Shown here piece after piece: positions 8,083-18,585 of a DNA stretch of 64,000 nt; within the stretch, counting starts at the first letter, position 1; the number at the start of each line of letters is the position of its first letter. The stretch comes from Pseudomonadota bacterium (GTDB taxonomy: Bacteria; Pseudomonadota; Gammaproteobacteria; Steroidobacterales; Steroidobacteraceae), in assembly GCA_021815925.1 (NCBI GenBank), contig JAKAZL010000001.1, positions 1 to 64,000 on the forward strand, written 5' to 3'. Under the pieces are notes generated by a model. It did no database searches and had not been told where the DNA came from. It worked only from the letters and a program-made list of their open reading frames with translations. A program made the translations under genes and the position numbers.

Positions 8083-8447
8083 TCACGCTTACCTTTCGGC
8101 CGCTGAGCAGCGAGTCGATGATTCTAGTCCGGGGTGCGTATTTCAGGATCTGTGTCGATAGGACGCTGCGCGGGCCCGACAACGCGGTCACGGCGAGATA
8201 CACCGATGGGCTCTGGGAGCTCGGCCGGAAGCAGCATACGATGCTCGAGTGTTCCGCGGCGGTATATTTGCGCGTGATGACTTCGGACGGCCGGCGTGAG
8301 TGCATCGGGCCTTACGAGTGCCTCAAGGTGGCCGGTGGCGCAATTTTTTCAAACGGCGCCTATCTCGGTGCGCATACGCCCGGGAGTTTGCATGTTCACC
8401 CGGAGACGGATGTCTGGAGCGAGATCTCGCTCCTTTCCGACATATGA
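8079..8447 (+). CDS. Hypothetical protein in DUF4279 operon
   Basis: MITLTFRPLSSESMILVRGAYFRICVDRTLRGPDNAVTARYTDGLWELGRKQHTMLEC...; ATGA overlap with upstream gene. Confidence 0.55.
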   Translation: MITLTFRPLSSESMILVRGAYFRICVDRTLRGPDNAVTARYTDGLWELGRKQHTMLECSAAVYLRVMTSDGRRECIGPYECLKVAGGAIFSNGAYLGAHTPGSLHVHPETDVWSEISLLSDI

Positions 8448-9627
8448 GCCACGACTGGAATGTGCGCGGGGCCATCGCCGATGGGATATGGTCTCCTGAG
8501 CGATCAGCGCGTGTTTGCGCTGCGAGCCTTCACCGCAAGTAATCATTGTCGCGGAGCACACGGTCAAAGTCAGTTGCGGTCAGGGCGCCATTGCACAGAT
8601 CCCTGCGAAGAGATAAAGGATCGGACGGCTGGGACCGCGCGATTGTTCTGCCCAAGTCGGGTTGCATCGTGGATGGAGTCAATGACGGCGCTCGTCGCGC
8701 GCCGAAACTGGTCGTCGAGCGGCCCGCTCAGGCACTCGCGGCGCGGCGATCAGATGGCCGCGCGGGCCTGTGCAGGCCTGTTCGAAGCGTCAAGAGTCGA
8801 TGCGGTTGGAGTGTTGAGCGGAGTGCGAAGTTACCTGTCGCCATCTGCGCTCTGAAATTGCGAGACGGTTGCCTGGCGGAGGCCCCTGGAATTACTCCAT
8901 CACGAGTTGCGTGAAGGCGTTCTGGCGCCTCTGGCGTCGAAGCGGGGCGACAGGCGAGTCCATTCAGCTGCGGCTAAGTCGCGTACGTGACACAACCGAG
9001 AGCGTACTGAGATCAAATATACGCACTCGTGTAGTGCGGGCGTCGATGCTGCAGCCGGACCGGCGCAAGCGCCGCGACTCTTCTGGTCGGCGGCTTGCTG
9101 ACTGCGGCGCACATTGTATTCGTCCTGACGGTGAGGCCCTAAACTCGAAAATCCAAGACGCGCAGCAGAGCGAACGTAGGGCTCTATGTCACGCTGTCCC
9201 AGCGGTGACGGCATCGGGCGGGTCGATGGTCGCTCCGCGCAACGTTTCCTTGATCTGTTGGGCATCCATTTGCAGGTTGCAATGAGGGCGGTAAGTGCGT
9301 CGGGGGGCGATGTGCCGGGGTATTCTGTGAGTGATTGCGTGCTGCAATTTCCCGAGCGACGCCCCTCCCGGTGCGGGTGATTTGAGCGAGCAGACCGGAG
9401 GTGCGGAGTGTGGCATCTGGGGCACTCGCCATTGTCTCAAAGAGCATGGTCTCAAGTTTGCTGTGATTCCTCGGGATAGTGCTCGAGCAACTCCCGCTTC
9501 CAAGACACTCCCGAACCACATACGCGTGCACGCCTTGAGCGCATGACGGTAACGATCGATCGGGTGCAATGGCGCACGCCGATGCGCATGGCGGCATCAC
9601 CATGGAACGCTTCGGTGGGGGTGCGCA

Positions 9628-10085
9628 TTCCACGCGATCATGAACACGGCATCTACGTGATGGTGAACGGCGATTCCACGGAAGGTGAACAGCGTTCCAG
9701 GCGATCGTGAACCATTTGGCGGTCCGCGTGGCGAGGTGTTCACGATCGTGGAAAGGCGTTCACCGTCGTGGCGAGGGGAGCCGGCGGCTGGGGATTGATC
9801 GGAAGGGCGACCGCGGAGCCTTGGGACTCTTTGTCCTGGGGAGCGGGGTCGATGCCGAACGAGACGGTGTCCATGTTGAACTTGAGGCAGCTGATCGCGC
9901 TGTAAGCGAGCAACGTGAGCGTGCGGGCCATGGGACGTGCGCTGGGGCTGTCAGTCGGGGCGGTCTCGAAGTATTGGCGGGCGGTGCGCGCGGCGGGGGT
10001 CTCGCCTGAGGAGGTCGAGAAGCTGCCCGAGACGGATCTCGAGCGGCGGGTGTTCGGGCGGACCCCGGTGAGCAAGCCGCCGCGG
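9628..10085 (+). pseudogene. IS21-type element remnant: terminal repeats plus 5' end of istA with in-frame stop
   Basis: Repeats TTCCA..GCGATC.TGAAC (9628-9646, 9673-9691, 9694-9712) and inverse copies (9738-9776); then ATG 9873: MLNLRQLIAL*ASNVSVRAMGRALGLSVGAVSKYWRAVRAAGVSPEEVEKLPETDLERRVFGRTPVSKPP, TAA at 9903-9905; frame lost near 10085. Confidence 0.7.
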
Positions 10086-10114
10086 CGGCGCCAAGCGGCC
10101 CGGGCGCGATCACG

Positions 10115-10278
10115 ACGCCCCAGCCGCCTTCTGCCTTCAGCGCCTTATGGGCGATATCCGCATCGGAGTATCGGTAGTCCATGCCCGTGCAGTGGGGCAC
10201 CTAGTAGAAGCGATTGCGTGTGGTGACTGGTCCGATCCGGACCGGTTCGAACAGGATGTCGTAGCGGGAGTCGCGCAT
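10115..10278 (-). pseudogene. N-terminal fragment of TMADH/old-yellow-enzyme-like FMN oxidoreductase with in-frame TAG
   Basis: MRDSRYDILFEPVRIGPVTTRNRFY*VPHCTGMDYRYSDADIAHKALKAEGGWGVV; TAG sits where Q is expected; homology ends at the IS21 remnant. Confidence 0.7.
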
Positions 10279-11264
10279 TTCGTATACACCGTGGTGGGTC
10301 ACAAGGTCAGGCTGCGACCTGCACTGCGGACCGCCTGCTCTTAGAAGGTACGTTTTTTCCGTCGCCGGAGGCGTCGGTCGGAAAGGTTCTGCCCTGCAGA
10401 CTCTCCGACGTCGCATTGGCAAGCAATCGGTAGATTACCGCGTGTACTGTCACAAAGCTGCGCGATGCCTGAGTTGGGCGCTGGGGCATTGGCGATTGGA
10501 TTGCCACTACGGCCATGGCCTGGCGGGTCTTGCGACTACACGATGAATTCAAGGTGCCAGCCAAGCCTGCGATAAGGCAGATTATGCGAGTCGTCACCCA
10601 CACCCGCCGGCGCGTGCCACCGCAGACGGCTTGCCTCAGTGGGCGACCGACGTCCTGGCCGCACAGGCGCATTGTCGCGCACGGATTGTGCAGGTGATCG
10701 ATATCATGGAGTCACGCGGCGCTTCGGTGAACGAAACATCGCACGGACCTGGCGACACACACGGCTGCTTCGACCACGGTGGAGGCAGCCTCGGTGTGTT
10801 CGTAAGGGCGTCGCGGGGCGGTTGCCGTCATCGATTCCGGCATGCGGGCGGCCCGCTGGTCCGAAAAGGTGTACTAGCGGTCCCAGAGAGAATGCCATTG
10901 CACATAGTCTCCCGGTAAATCGGACTCACCGTGGTGCGTGCGGTCGCGTGCGACTGATCCAGGGTTGCGCCCGACAGTGTGGTCTGCGGCCTTAATATTG
11001 ACTCTTAGCATGATCCCTGTGGGTGTGCTCAGCACGGCGTGACGCCGATTGCCCAGCCCTGCACAAATTAAATCCGATTTCCCCGACGACGGTGCCTGAG
11101 GTGGCGCACTGGTGCCAAGCCCCTCTAGGTGCTGTCTGTCGAAACGGCCGCTGCAGGGACGCTGTTCAAGTGCAGCGGACATGCAAGTTTTCGGAACAAG
11201 GGCTGCTGCGTATCAAATGAGGTCGTTCGTACGTGAGGGTCCGGGGGCTCGTCATGAACAAGCG

Positions 11265-11990
11265 TCAGTCGCTTTCACCGCGCAGGACTGCTTCCGACCT
11301 GCGGAGGTCTTCGGCGATGCGAAAGCACACCATTTGCTGGTCACGCGGATGATCGAATTGGCCGATCCATTCTGCAGTCCATCCGCTGACACTGGCAATG
11401 TACGTCAGGTCCTCTCTGCGGTAGTGATATGGATCACGATCACCATAGGTTGTGATGCCGCCTGGTTGATGGAGTGCTGGTTTCCACGTCGGCAGTTTAG
11501 GGTTCAAGGCAAATACGGTTGCAAAGAAGATGCCGCCAGGAGCCATGCTTGGGGCCAGGCGCTCAAGGCAGATACGAATGGAGTTGAGTGTCAGATGAGT
11601 GAATACTGAGAGCGCCAACGCAAAATCGAAAGGCTTTTCGAATGGTGAAAAGTCGAAGTCCGCGGTGGCGTGAAAGTTGTTGCGAGGAACGCGGCTGTCG
11701 AGCCCCGCGGGCTTGAATTCGAGTTCGTAGCCGGCATCAATCAGCGATTGGTTCAGGTCGATTCCGTAGTAATTTCCATGATCAAGGTAACGGGCGAATT
11801 GAACGCCGCCGCGAAGGCTGCCGCAGCCTACATCGATTAGCCGATGGTGGGGCAATAGGCCATGCGCTACGAGAAACTCAAACTGAAGTCCCCCAATTTC
11901 ATCCCACATGCCGCCGATCACGTCTCGATGTTGTCCGCTCTTTACCTGGTGTTCCACCAAGTTCTGGTCGTAATACGAATTCTCTGGCAT
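11265..11990 (-). CDS. SAM-dependent class I methyltransferase
   Basis: LIDVGCGSLRGGVQFARYLDHGNYYGIDLNQSLI motif I and following; LALSVFTHL. Confidence 0.88.
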   Translation of the reverse strand: MPENSYYDQNLVEHQVKSGQHRDVIGGMWDEIGGLQFEFLVAHGLLPHHRLIDVGCGSLRGGVQFARYLDHGNYYGIDLNQSLIDAGYELEFKPAGLDSRVPRNNFHATADFDFSPFEKPFDFALALSVFTHLTLNSIRICLERLAPSMAPGGIFFATVFALNPKLPTWKPALHQPGGITTYGDRDPYHYRREDLTYIASVSGWTAEWIGQFDHPRDQQMVCFRIAEDLRRSEAVLRGESD

Positions 11991-13489
11991 GTGCTTTTGC
12001 CTTTACGAAGTAGGTGGGTGCATGGAGCGGGAGCTTGGGGCGGCGATTGACTTGGTAGTGTATTCGGCTCGGGTTGTAGTCAGATCTGCGAGGGTAGATC
12101 ATCGGGCTGCCGCACGGCAACCCATGCTTGCAATCAACTCGGCATTGTTTGCGCTCCGAGCGGTTGCCGGGCGCTGCGTCGCATTACAGAGCCGTCCACG
12201 GTGTGGTGCATTGGAGAGATGTTCGGCTAAATTCATGGCATGAGCGGCACTGCTGTTGCGGGAGCGCACCCGGGAGTGACCATCGTGTCGGGGCGGCCGG
12301 ATCGACGGTCAGGAGGATGGGCGGCACCACGGAGATGCTGGGATCACAGATGCGGCAGGCTGAAACGGCTTCCGACCGCTGAGTGGCTGATGAGCAGGGA
12401 ACGCTATGTGCGGAACCGGGCGGGACACGAAGCGCCCGTTCATCCGCGTGGATATCGTTCCTCGGTCTTTGGATCGCCTCTGATCGAAAATCGAGGGACT
12501 CGCCCGGCAGAGCGATACGCGCTGAACGTTGAATGAGGGATCGTGAGCAGTGAGGCGAGGATGTGCAAGGACCGGAATGACTGCCTGGCAGAGTCCTTGG
12601 GTGAGAGCCCGTGTGGCTGCCGGCGGCGGTATGCCTGATGCTAGAACTAACCCGGGCGGCGGAGGATGAGGTTCAAGGCAGGCGACCGGGATCATTCCTG
12701 GCCGATCGAAGTCCCTGACGGCTCAGCATCGTGGAGGGTCGGATGACGCCGGTTCCGGCCAAGGCCTGTCTCGACGCTCTGCGCCCGCGCACAGCCGGCG
12801 GAGGGGCGCTCGAGGAGTCCCCTATGCGCGGTAGACGGGAGTCCTTAGCTGGATCTGGATCTCGCGTGTGCCGCCATGGGGTGTTTGCCGCCAAAGCGCA
12901 GGCTCGCCTGGGGATCCCGCTGCCTTGTCCGATGAGAGCGAGTTCACGGGTCGATGCGCCGACCGGACACCGGCGTCGCCAATTCCCGGGCCAGCGGGCG
13001 CGCGCACTTGGCCTGCCAAAGCGCTGATCGGGCGCTTACCTCGGCAACTCCGGGTCCTGCCCGGGAGGCACCTGAGTCTCGTGCGACGTCCTCGAGCGCA
13101 CGCTCTGGCTGCGCTCCGATCGCCCGCGGTCGTGCGCTGGCCGGCAAAGCTCGCATCCATCGGTCCGTCGACCGGCGTCTCAGGAAGAATAGAAAAATCC
13201 GGGACTTAAGAACGGGAATGGGCACCCCCGGGCATTCGCATCCGCTGCGTTCCCTGTCGCCGGCTCTGACGCCCTTCCGCGACGTCCGATCGGGCCGTCG
13301 CCGAGGGCCTCATTTTTTTTCCAGACCGAGCGCCGCCAGCCATTGCCAACGAGAACGGGCGGCCGTAGCCTTTGGCTCGCCTTTTACATCGGGCCGCCTT
13401 TGCCTGGCGGCGGCTGCCGAATCGTCACAGGCGAAACCCGTTCAATCGATCGCTCAGATGCAAGCCATCCTGAGCGCGCCCAGGTATGT

Positions 13490-14857
13490 ATGAGCGATAA
13501 GCTGAAATCCAACTCACTCTCGTTCTTCGAGTCGCTGATCATGGGTGTGGCTGGAAGCGCGCCCGGTTTCTCAATCGCGGTCGCAATCTCCGGCCTGCTC
13601 GCGACGGCCGGCTTTGTCTCGCCGAACGCCGTGCTCATTTTTGCGTTGCCCATGCTTGGCATCGCGCTCGCATACAAGGGCCTCAATCAAAAGTTCGCCA
13701 ACGCCGGCGCCGCATACGAATGGACCAAGATCGGCTTTGGAAAGCCGTTCGGATATTTCTCCGGCTGGGCTCTTTTGATTGCAACGATGGTCTTCATGGT
13801 CGCCGGCAGCGTGCCTCTGGGCACCGCGACGATCGATCTCATCAATCCGGCTCTCGCCGATCATGTGCTGCTCACGACGAGCATTGGCGCCTTCTGGTTC
13901 GTCGGGATCGGACTGGTACTGATTGCCGGAATCGAGATCACCAGCAAGGTCCAGATCGTCATGAGCTCGATCGAGCTGCTGATCCTGTTCTCGATCTCGG
14001 TTGCCGCATTCGTGCGCACGGCAACGGGGCACGCGGTCAATCCGTTTTCCTGGGCGTGGTTCGGATTCCATTACTCGCGAGGGACCTTCGCATCCTCAGC
14101 GCTGATCGTAGTGTTCCTCTACTGGGGCTGGGACGTCACCGCAAACCTCTCCGAGGAAACCCGCAACGATCGTCCGAACGCCGCCGGTAACGGCGGATTC
14201 CTCAGCGTATTCGTGACGATCGCGTCGTTCGCCGCGTTCACGGCGGCGACGCTGATGCTGTTCTCGCTGCGCGATGCATCCGGGTTTTCCGACAATCTGA
14301 TCTTTCGCGTCGCCGCCGCCGCCGGCCTCGGCAAGGCCGGGGGCTATGCTGCCGCGCTCGCAATGATCCTCTCGGGCGTCGCTACGCTCGAGACGAGCAT
14401 GCTGCAGTTCTCACGGACCCTGTTCGCGATGGGGCGGGATCGGGCTCTGCCGGGTTACTTCGGCCACGTCCATGCGCGCACCGTGACGCCTGTGCGCACC
14501 ATGTACCTGTTGCTGGCGGTTGGCCTGGCGATGATCTTCGCCTCCAGCTTCATGCCGTCCATTGCCTCAATTCTCGCCGACTCCGTCAATGCGATCGCAG
14601 TCCAGGTTTCCTACTACTACGGGCTCGCCGGACTCGTTTGCGCTTGGCTGTACCGCGATAGCCATCGGGAGTCTCCCGTGATATTTCTGCAGTATGCGGC
14701 CGCACCCGCTCTGAGCGCGATCGCGCTTATGACCCTCGGGGTCTACGCCATCTCGACGTTCGACACGACCAGCCGGATCGTGGGCATAGGCGGCTTGATT
14801 GGCGGCGTCCTGTTCTTCCGTCCCAACGGCTATCGGCGCGCCGCCGCGCCGGCTTGA
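13490..14857 (+). CDS. APC-family amino acid/polyamine permease
   Basis: Multi-TM protein MSDKLKSNSLSFFESLIMGVAGSAPGFSIAVAISGLLATAGF...NAGAAYEWTKIGFGKPFGYFSGW. Confidence 0.88.
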   Translation: MSDKLKSNSLSFFESLIMGVAGSAPGFSIAVAISGLLATAGFVSPNAVLIFALPMLGIALAYKGLNQKFANAGAAYEWTKIGFGKPFGYFSGWALLIATMVFMVAGSVPLGTATIDLINPALADHVLLTTSIGAFWFVGIGLVLIAGIEITSKVQIVMSSIELLILFSISVAAFVRTATGHAVNPFSWAWFGFHYSRGTFASSALIVVFLYWGWDVTANLSEETRNDRPNAAGNGGFLSVFVTIASFAAFTAATLMLFSLRDASGFSDNLIFRVAAAAGLGKAGGYAAALAMILSGVATLETSMLQFSRTLFAMGRDRALPGYFGHVHARTVTPVRTMYLLLAVGLAMIFASSFMPSIASILADSVNAIAVQVSYYYGLAGLVCAWLYRDSHRESPVIFLQYAAAPALSAIALMTLGVYAISTFDTTSRIVGIGGLIGGVLFFRPNGYRRAAAPA

Positions 14858-14993
14858 CGGTGCTCCCGCCCACTCCAGCTTAGTCTGAGCCGCGGATGCG
14901 GCGTACGCGCGACGGATGATCGTACTCAACCCGTCGGTGTGACGTCGCTTGCGCCGGGGCGCGCAAATCGTCCAAACACTGCTGGGGCGCCAC

Positions 14994-16091
14994 TCAGGCG
15001 CGCTGCTGATATTCGGCCACGGAAATAATGCGTTGTGCGTGTCTGTCCCAGAGAATGCACCGCAGCGCACCGAGAACCTCGTGCAGCCTCAGGCGTCTCA
15101 CGCGCGCAAATAGGTGCTCATATTGCTTGTGGCACTCGGCCAGCCGGTAGCTCGGAATGCTGGCAGACAGATGATGGATGTGATGATAGCCGATATTCAC
15201 GGTGCACCAATTCAGCCAACGAGGCAGTACGAGAAAGCTGGTGCCCTCGATAGCGCCGGTGTCGTGGTCCCAGCGCGCGGTGTCGCTGGCGTAGGAATCC
15301 TTGAAATTGTGCTGCACCGTGAACAGCACGATGCCGGCCCCACCGGCGATGGATACGGTGAGAACATAGATCGAGAAGAACATGGCGGCTCCGCACACGG
15401 CGCACATTGCGGCCCACGTGCTCAGCAAGACGATGTTGTTCCAGAGCATGTGCCGGTATTCCCTCGACGATTTCCAATACCGTGTCCGATAGCTGGCAGC
15501 ATGTGTCCGCAATGAAACGCCAGGCTGAGAGATCTTCCGCCGCACCACGTGAAGTGCTAGGCCGACACTTCCCTTCAGCCAGGTGAGGCGTGGGTTGAAG
15601 ATCAGATATACGAAACCCGCCAGCGGCGCGGCGAGCACGCTGCACTTGAGCCGGTAGGCGCGCTGCTGAGCGCCGGAAAGCGCTGCGTATTCATCGATCG
15701 TCAGTGTCGAATATGGCCCGCGGTATTTTTCCCAGTTGCCGTTGTGCGCGTGGTGATAATTATGATGCTGCGACCAGACGTACTGGGGCATTCCGGAAAT
15801 GACACCAAGGAGGAAGCCGATGGAGCGATTGAGCCGGCAACTGCGAAACAGGCTGCCGTGGCCGCATTCGTGCATCAAGCCGAATACACGTACCGTCAAA
15901 AGGATGATGAGCAGCACCGGGGGTACCGCAAGCCACGCCGACACATCGGCGAGTCGGACGGCAGCCCACCACAGAAGCGCGAGTGGGACCAGCGTGATCA
16001 GAATCTCTGTCATTCCCTTGATGTCTTCGGACTTGGCATATTGGCCAATCATGGCGCACTTCTGGCGCTTCAGGCATTCGGTCGAATCCAC
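14994..16091 (-). CDS. Fatty acid desaturase
   Basis: Histidine boxes HECGHGS, HHNYHH, HHIHH with TM segments. Confidence 0.9.
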   Translation of the reverse strand: MDSTECLKRQKCAMIGQYAKSEDIKGMTEILITLVPLALLWWAAVRLADVSAWLAVPPVLLIILLTVRVFGLMHECGHGSLFRSCRLNRSIGFLLGVISGMPQYVWSQHHNYHHAHNGNWEKYRGPYSTLTIDEYAALSGAQQRAYRLKCSVLAAPLAGFVYLIFNPRLTWLKGSVGLALHVVRRKISQPGVSLRTHAASYRTRYWKSSREYRHMLWNNIVLLSTWAAMCAVCGAAMFFSIYVLTVSIAGGAGIVLFTVQHNFKDSYASDTARWDHDTGAIEGTSFLVLPRWLNWCTVNIGYHHIHHLSASIPSYRLAECHKQYEHLFARVRRLRLHEVLGALRCILWDRHAQRIISVAEYQQRA

Positions 16092-17674
16092 GGCAAACCC
16101 CCGCGTGTCAAAGTTGTACTCTTAGCAAATCAGAAGTAGCGACCCTGGGGTGGTGCGCTCTTGTTGCGCCTTCATGGGTCATGCGATGCCGCCGAATTTC
16201 CGCTGGATGCGTGGCGGTCTTGGGTCGAGCGCCGAAGACACAGGGCGCAAATGATTGCGCTGATTGTCAGCGTGGAGTGGCACAGCGGCCGAGGGCTCCC
16301 GCGTTGCGCACCGTCCTGACTGCAGCGACATATGGGAACCCCGAGAGCGCTCAGGCGTCACGGGCAAAGGATGGCCGTCCTGGCTCGACGAACGTGAAGA
16401 TCACGTCGCAATCTTCATCATTAGGCACCGAGGGTGGCATTGCACCCCCCATTTCGCGTCACGATCCGTCACGTGCCGGCCGCGGGCAGGCTGGGGCGAA
16501 ATGTGCGGCGAGGCGGAAACATCATCTGCGTCCCTACAGTCTGGCGAGTGGGACATTGGTCTGGGCTATTCGGGTTGATGACCAACCATCCCGCGCTAGC
16601 GCGATTCGCGCGGACCGGAGGCTGTGGTCCCCCCGCCGGGCTGCGAGTCGCACGAGCGGTTGCGCGCTGGACGGAGGCGTGCTTCCTCGGTGGTGTCGCG
16701 CACGGAAGCGATCGCGAACCGGCCGGGGGTGACCGGCTGTCTAGGGCATGACGACCGGCAGGCGGCACGCAGGCGATCTCGCGGGTCGCCGTGCACAGGA
16801 GGATTCCACCGAAGGGCTGTGCCAATGCAGCTGCTCTCACCGAAACGCGAAGCGGTGCGGTGGACTCAAGCCGCCGCTCTGTGGTTCGTTGCGCTTTCCA
16901 GGGAGGGTGTCGTCCGATCGGAACCCGACGGTGCACCGGAGTCGTTATAGACATGCCGGAAGGCCACGAACCGGTGGCAGAGACTACAGCACACCGTGCG
17001 CGCGTGCTCGCCTTTCGTCTCGACCTCCAATGACTGACTGCGAAATGTGGTGATCGGGCCTGATCTGCCGGCCGAACGGGTCGGCCCGCGCCGGGGAGGC
17101 GGGAAGCGCATTCAGCAGGTCTCATCGAGGGCCGGTATCGACCCTGATGCGACTCTTTTCGCCGGTCGCGCGCGAGGCACCGCCCGCAGCGGCGAACTCC
17201 AGGAAGTGCTTGTGCCGCAACTCATTGAATTCTCATGCTGCCGTCATTTCCCCGGCCTATGCGGTACGTGTCATGGCGGCCGTTGCAGCTCCCAGCCCGG
17301 GCGCATGCCGGGTCTTTGCGCGATGCCATCCCAGATTTCGCGCCGGTGGGCCCGCCCGTCGGGGGGAACGTCACGGGAAAGGGAGCGCAGGCCACGACCG
17401 AATCCTCCGCGTGACGGGCGCTCACAAGCCTTCGGCCAGCCTTGTGCCGGGCGCTCCACCGCGCTCGCCGATTGCCTCGATTGCGTGGCAGACTCCTCGG
17501 TCATCGATCGAAGATCCGGACTACCGTACAGCCTACAGCGGTCAATGATCGGTATTCGGCATCCCTCGATGTTGAGAAGCTCGGCAAGGAGTAACCGGCT
17601 GCCTGTCCGCGCTCAGGTGCCGACACCCGGCCGCTCATCCATGGCCCGTCTCGGATTGATCATCTGGAGTCGTC

Positions 17675-18517
17675 TTGCCGCTATCGGGCCTTGCACTGAT
17701 TCTTCCGTGGGAATTCTCGCCCGTCGTGCTGGCGACAGTTGTCATTGTCGTCACGCTCTACGCCCGTGGTGCGAGCCGGGCCGCCGGCCCGATCGCCCGA
17801 TCCCGCCACCTGATGTTCTATCTGGGTATCCTTCTCATCTACTGCGCATTGCAGACGAGTTGGGATTACTACGCCAGCCATATGTTCTTCGTTCACCGGC
17901 TGCAGCATTTCGTGCTTCACGACGTCGGGCCGGCGCTTCTTGCCGCCTCGGCGCCGGCAGGTGAGCTGATGCGCGGACTGCCGCGATGGATGGGCCGGCA
18001 CACCGCGACAATGGCGGTTCGTCTGCGTCCCGTGGCGCGCGTGATATTTGATCCGTGGACGGCTACGGCTCTTTACGTCGCCAGCCTGATTGTGTGGATC
18101 TGGCCATCCGTGCACTTCGACGTCATGCTGAGCAATGGACTGTACCGGCTCATGAACTGGAGCGTCGTAGTTGGCGATCTGCCGTTCTGGTGGCTGGTTC
18201 TGGATCCGAGACCCTATCCGCTGGCGCGCGTCAGGGGAGGGTATCGCCTGCTGATGCTGTTTATCGTCATGTTGCCCATGATGCTGGCCGGCGCGATCCT
18301 CAGTCTTTCGCGGCAAGACTGGTATACGGTGTATGACATCTGCGGACGCTTCGCACCGGTGTCCGCCTTGACCGATCAACATCTCGGTGGATTGATTATC
18401 TGGATTCCCGGAAACGTGCTTCTGGGCGTCGTCGCACTCGTCGTCCTGCGCCGGATCCTTTGCCAGGACCGCGCAGCAGTGAGCCACATCGAACGCCAGG
18501 AGTTGCGGCCCGATTGA
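17675..18517 (+). CDS. ctaG: Cytochrome c oxidase assembly factor CtaG/Caa3-type family
   Basis: HMFFVHRLQHFVLHDVGPALLAASAPAGEL...DQHLGGLIIWIPG; typical CtaG/YtaF membrane family. Confidence 0.85.
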   Translation: MPLSGLALILPWEFSPVVLATVVIVVTLYARGASRAAGPIARSRHLMFYLGILLIYCALQTSWDYYASHMFFVHRLQHFVLHDVGPALLAASAPAGELMRGLPRWMGRHTATMAVRLRPVARVIFDPWTATALYVASLIVWIWPSVHFDVMLSNGLYRLMNWSVVVGDLPFWWLVLDPRPYPLARVRGGYRLLMLFIVMLPMMLAGAILSLSRQDWYTVYDICGRFAPVSALTDQHLGGLIIWIPGNVLLGVVALVVLRRILCQDRAAVSHIERQELRPD

Positions 18518-18585
18518 GCGCGCGGTGAGGCGGCGGGCCTCTCGCTGCCGCAGTCCTCAGGCGAGAGCGTATCGCACCGGCCTGC

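Noticed and set aside
9184-9633. 149-aa minus-strand ORF in gene-poor DNA
   Set aside because: Pro/Arg/Ser/Cys-rich with no domain; likely chance frame beside the IS remnant.
9628-9776. CRISPR array (short repeated TTCCA..GATC.TGAAC units)
   Set aside because: Repeats are degenerate, irregularly spaced and in both orientations; consistent with IS21-type terminal repeats.
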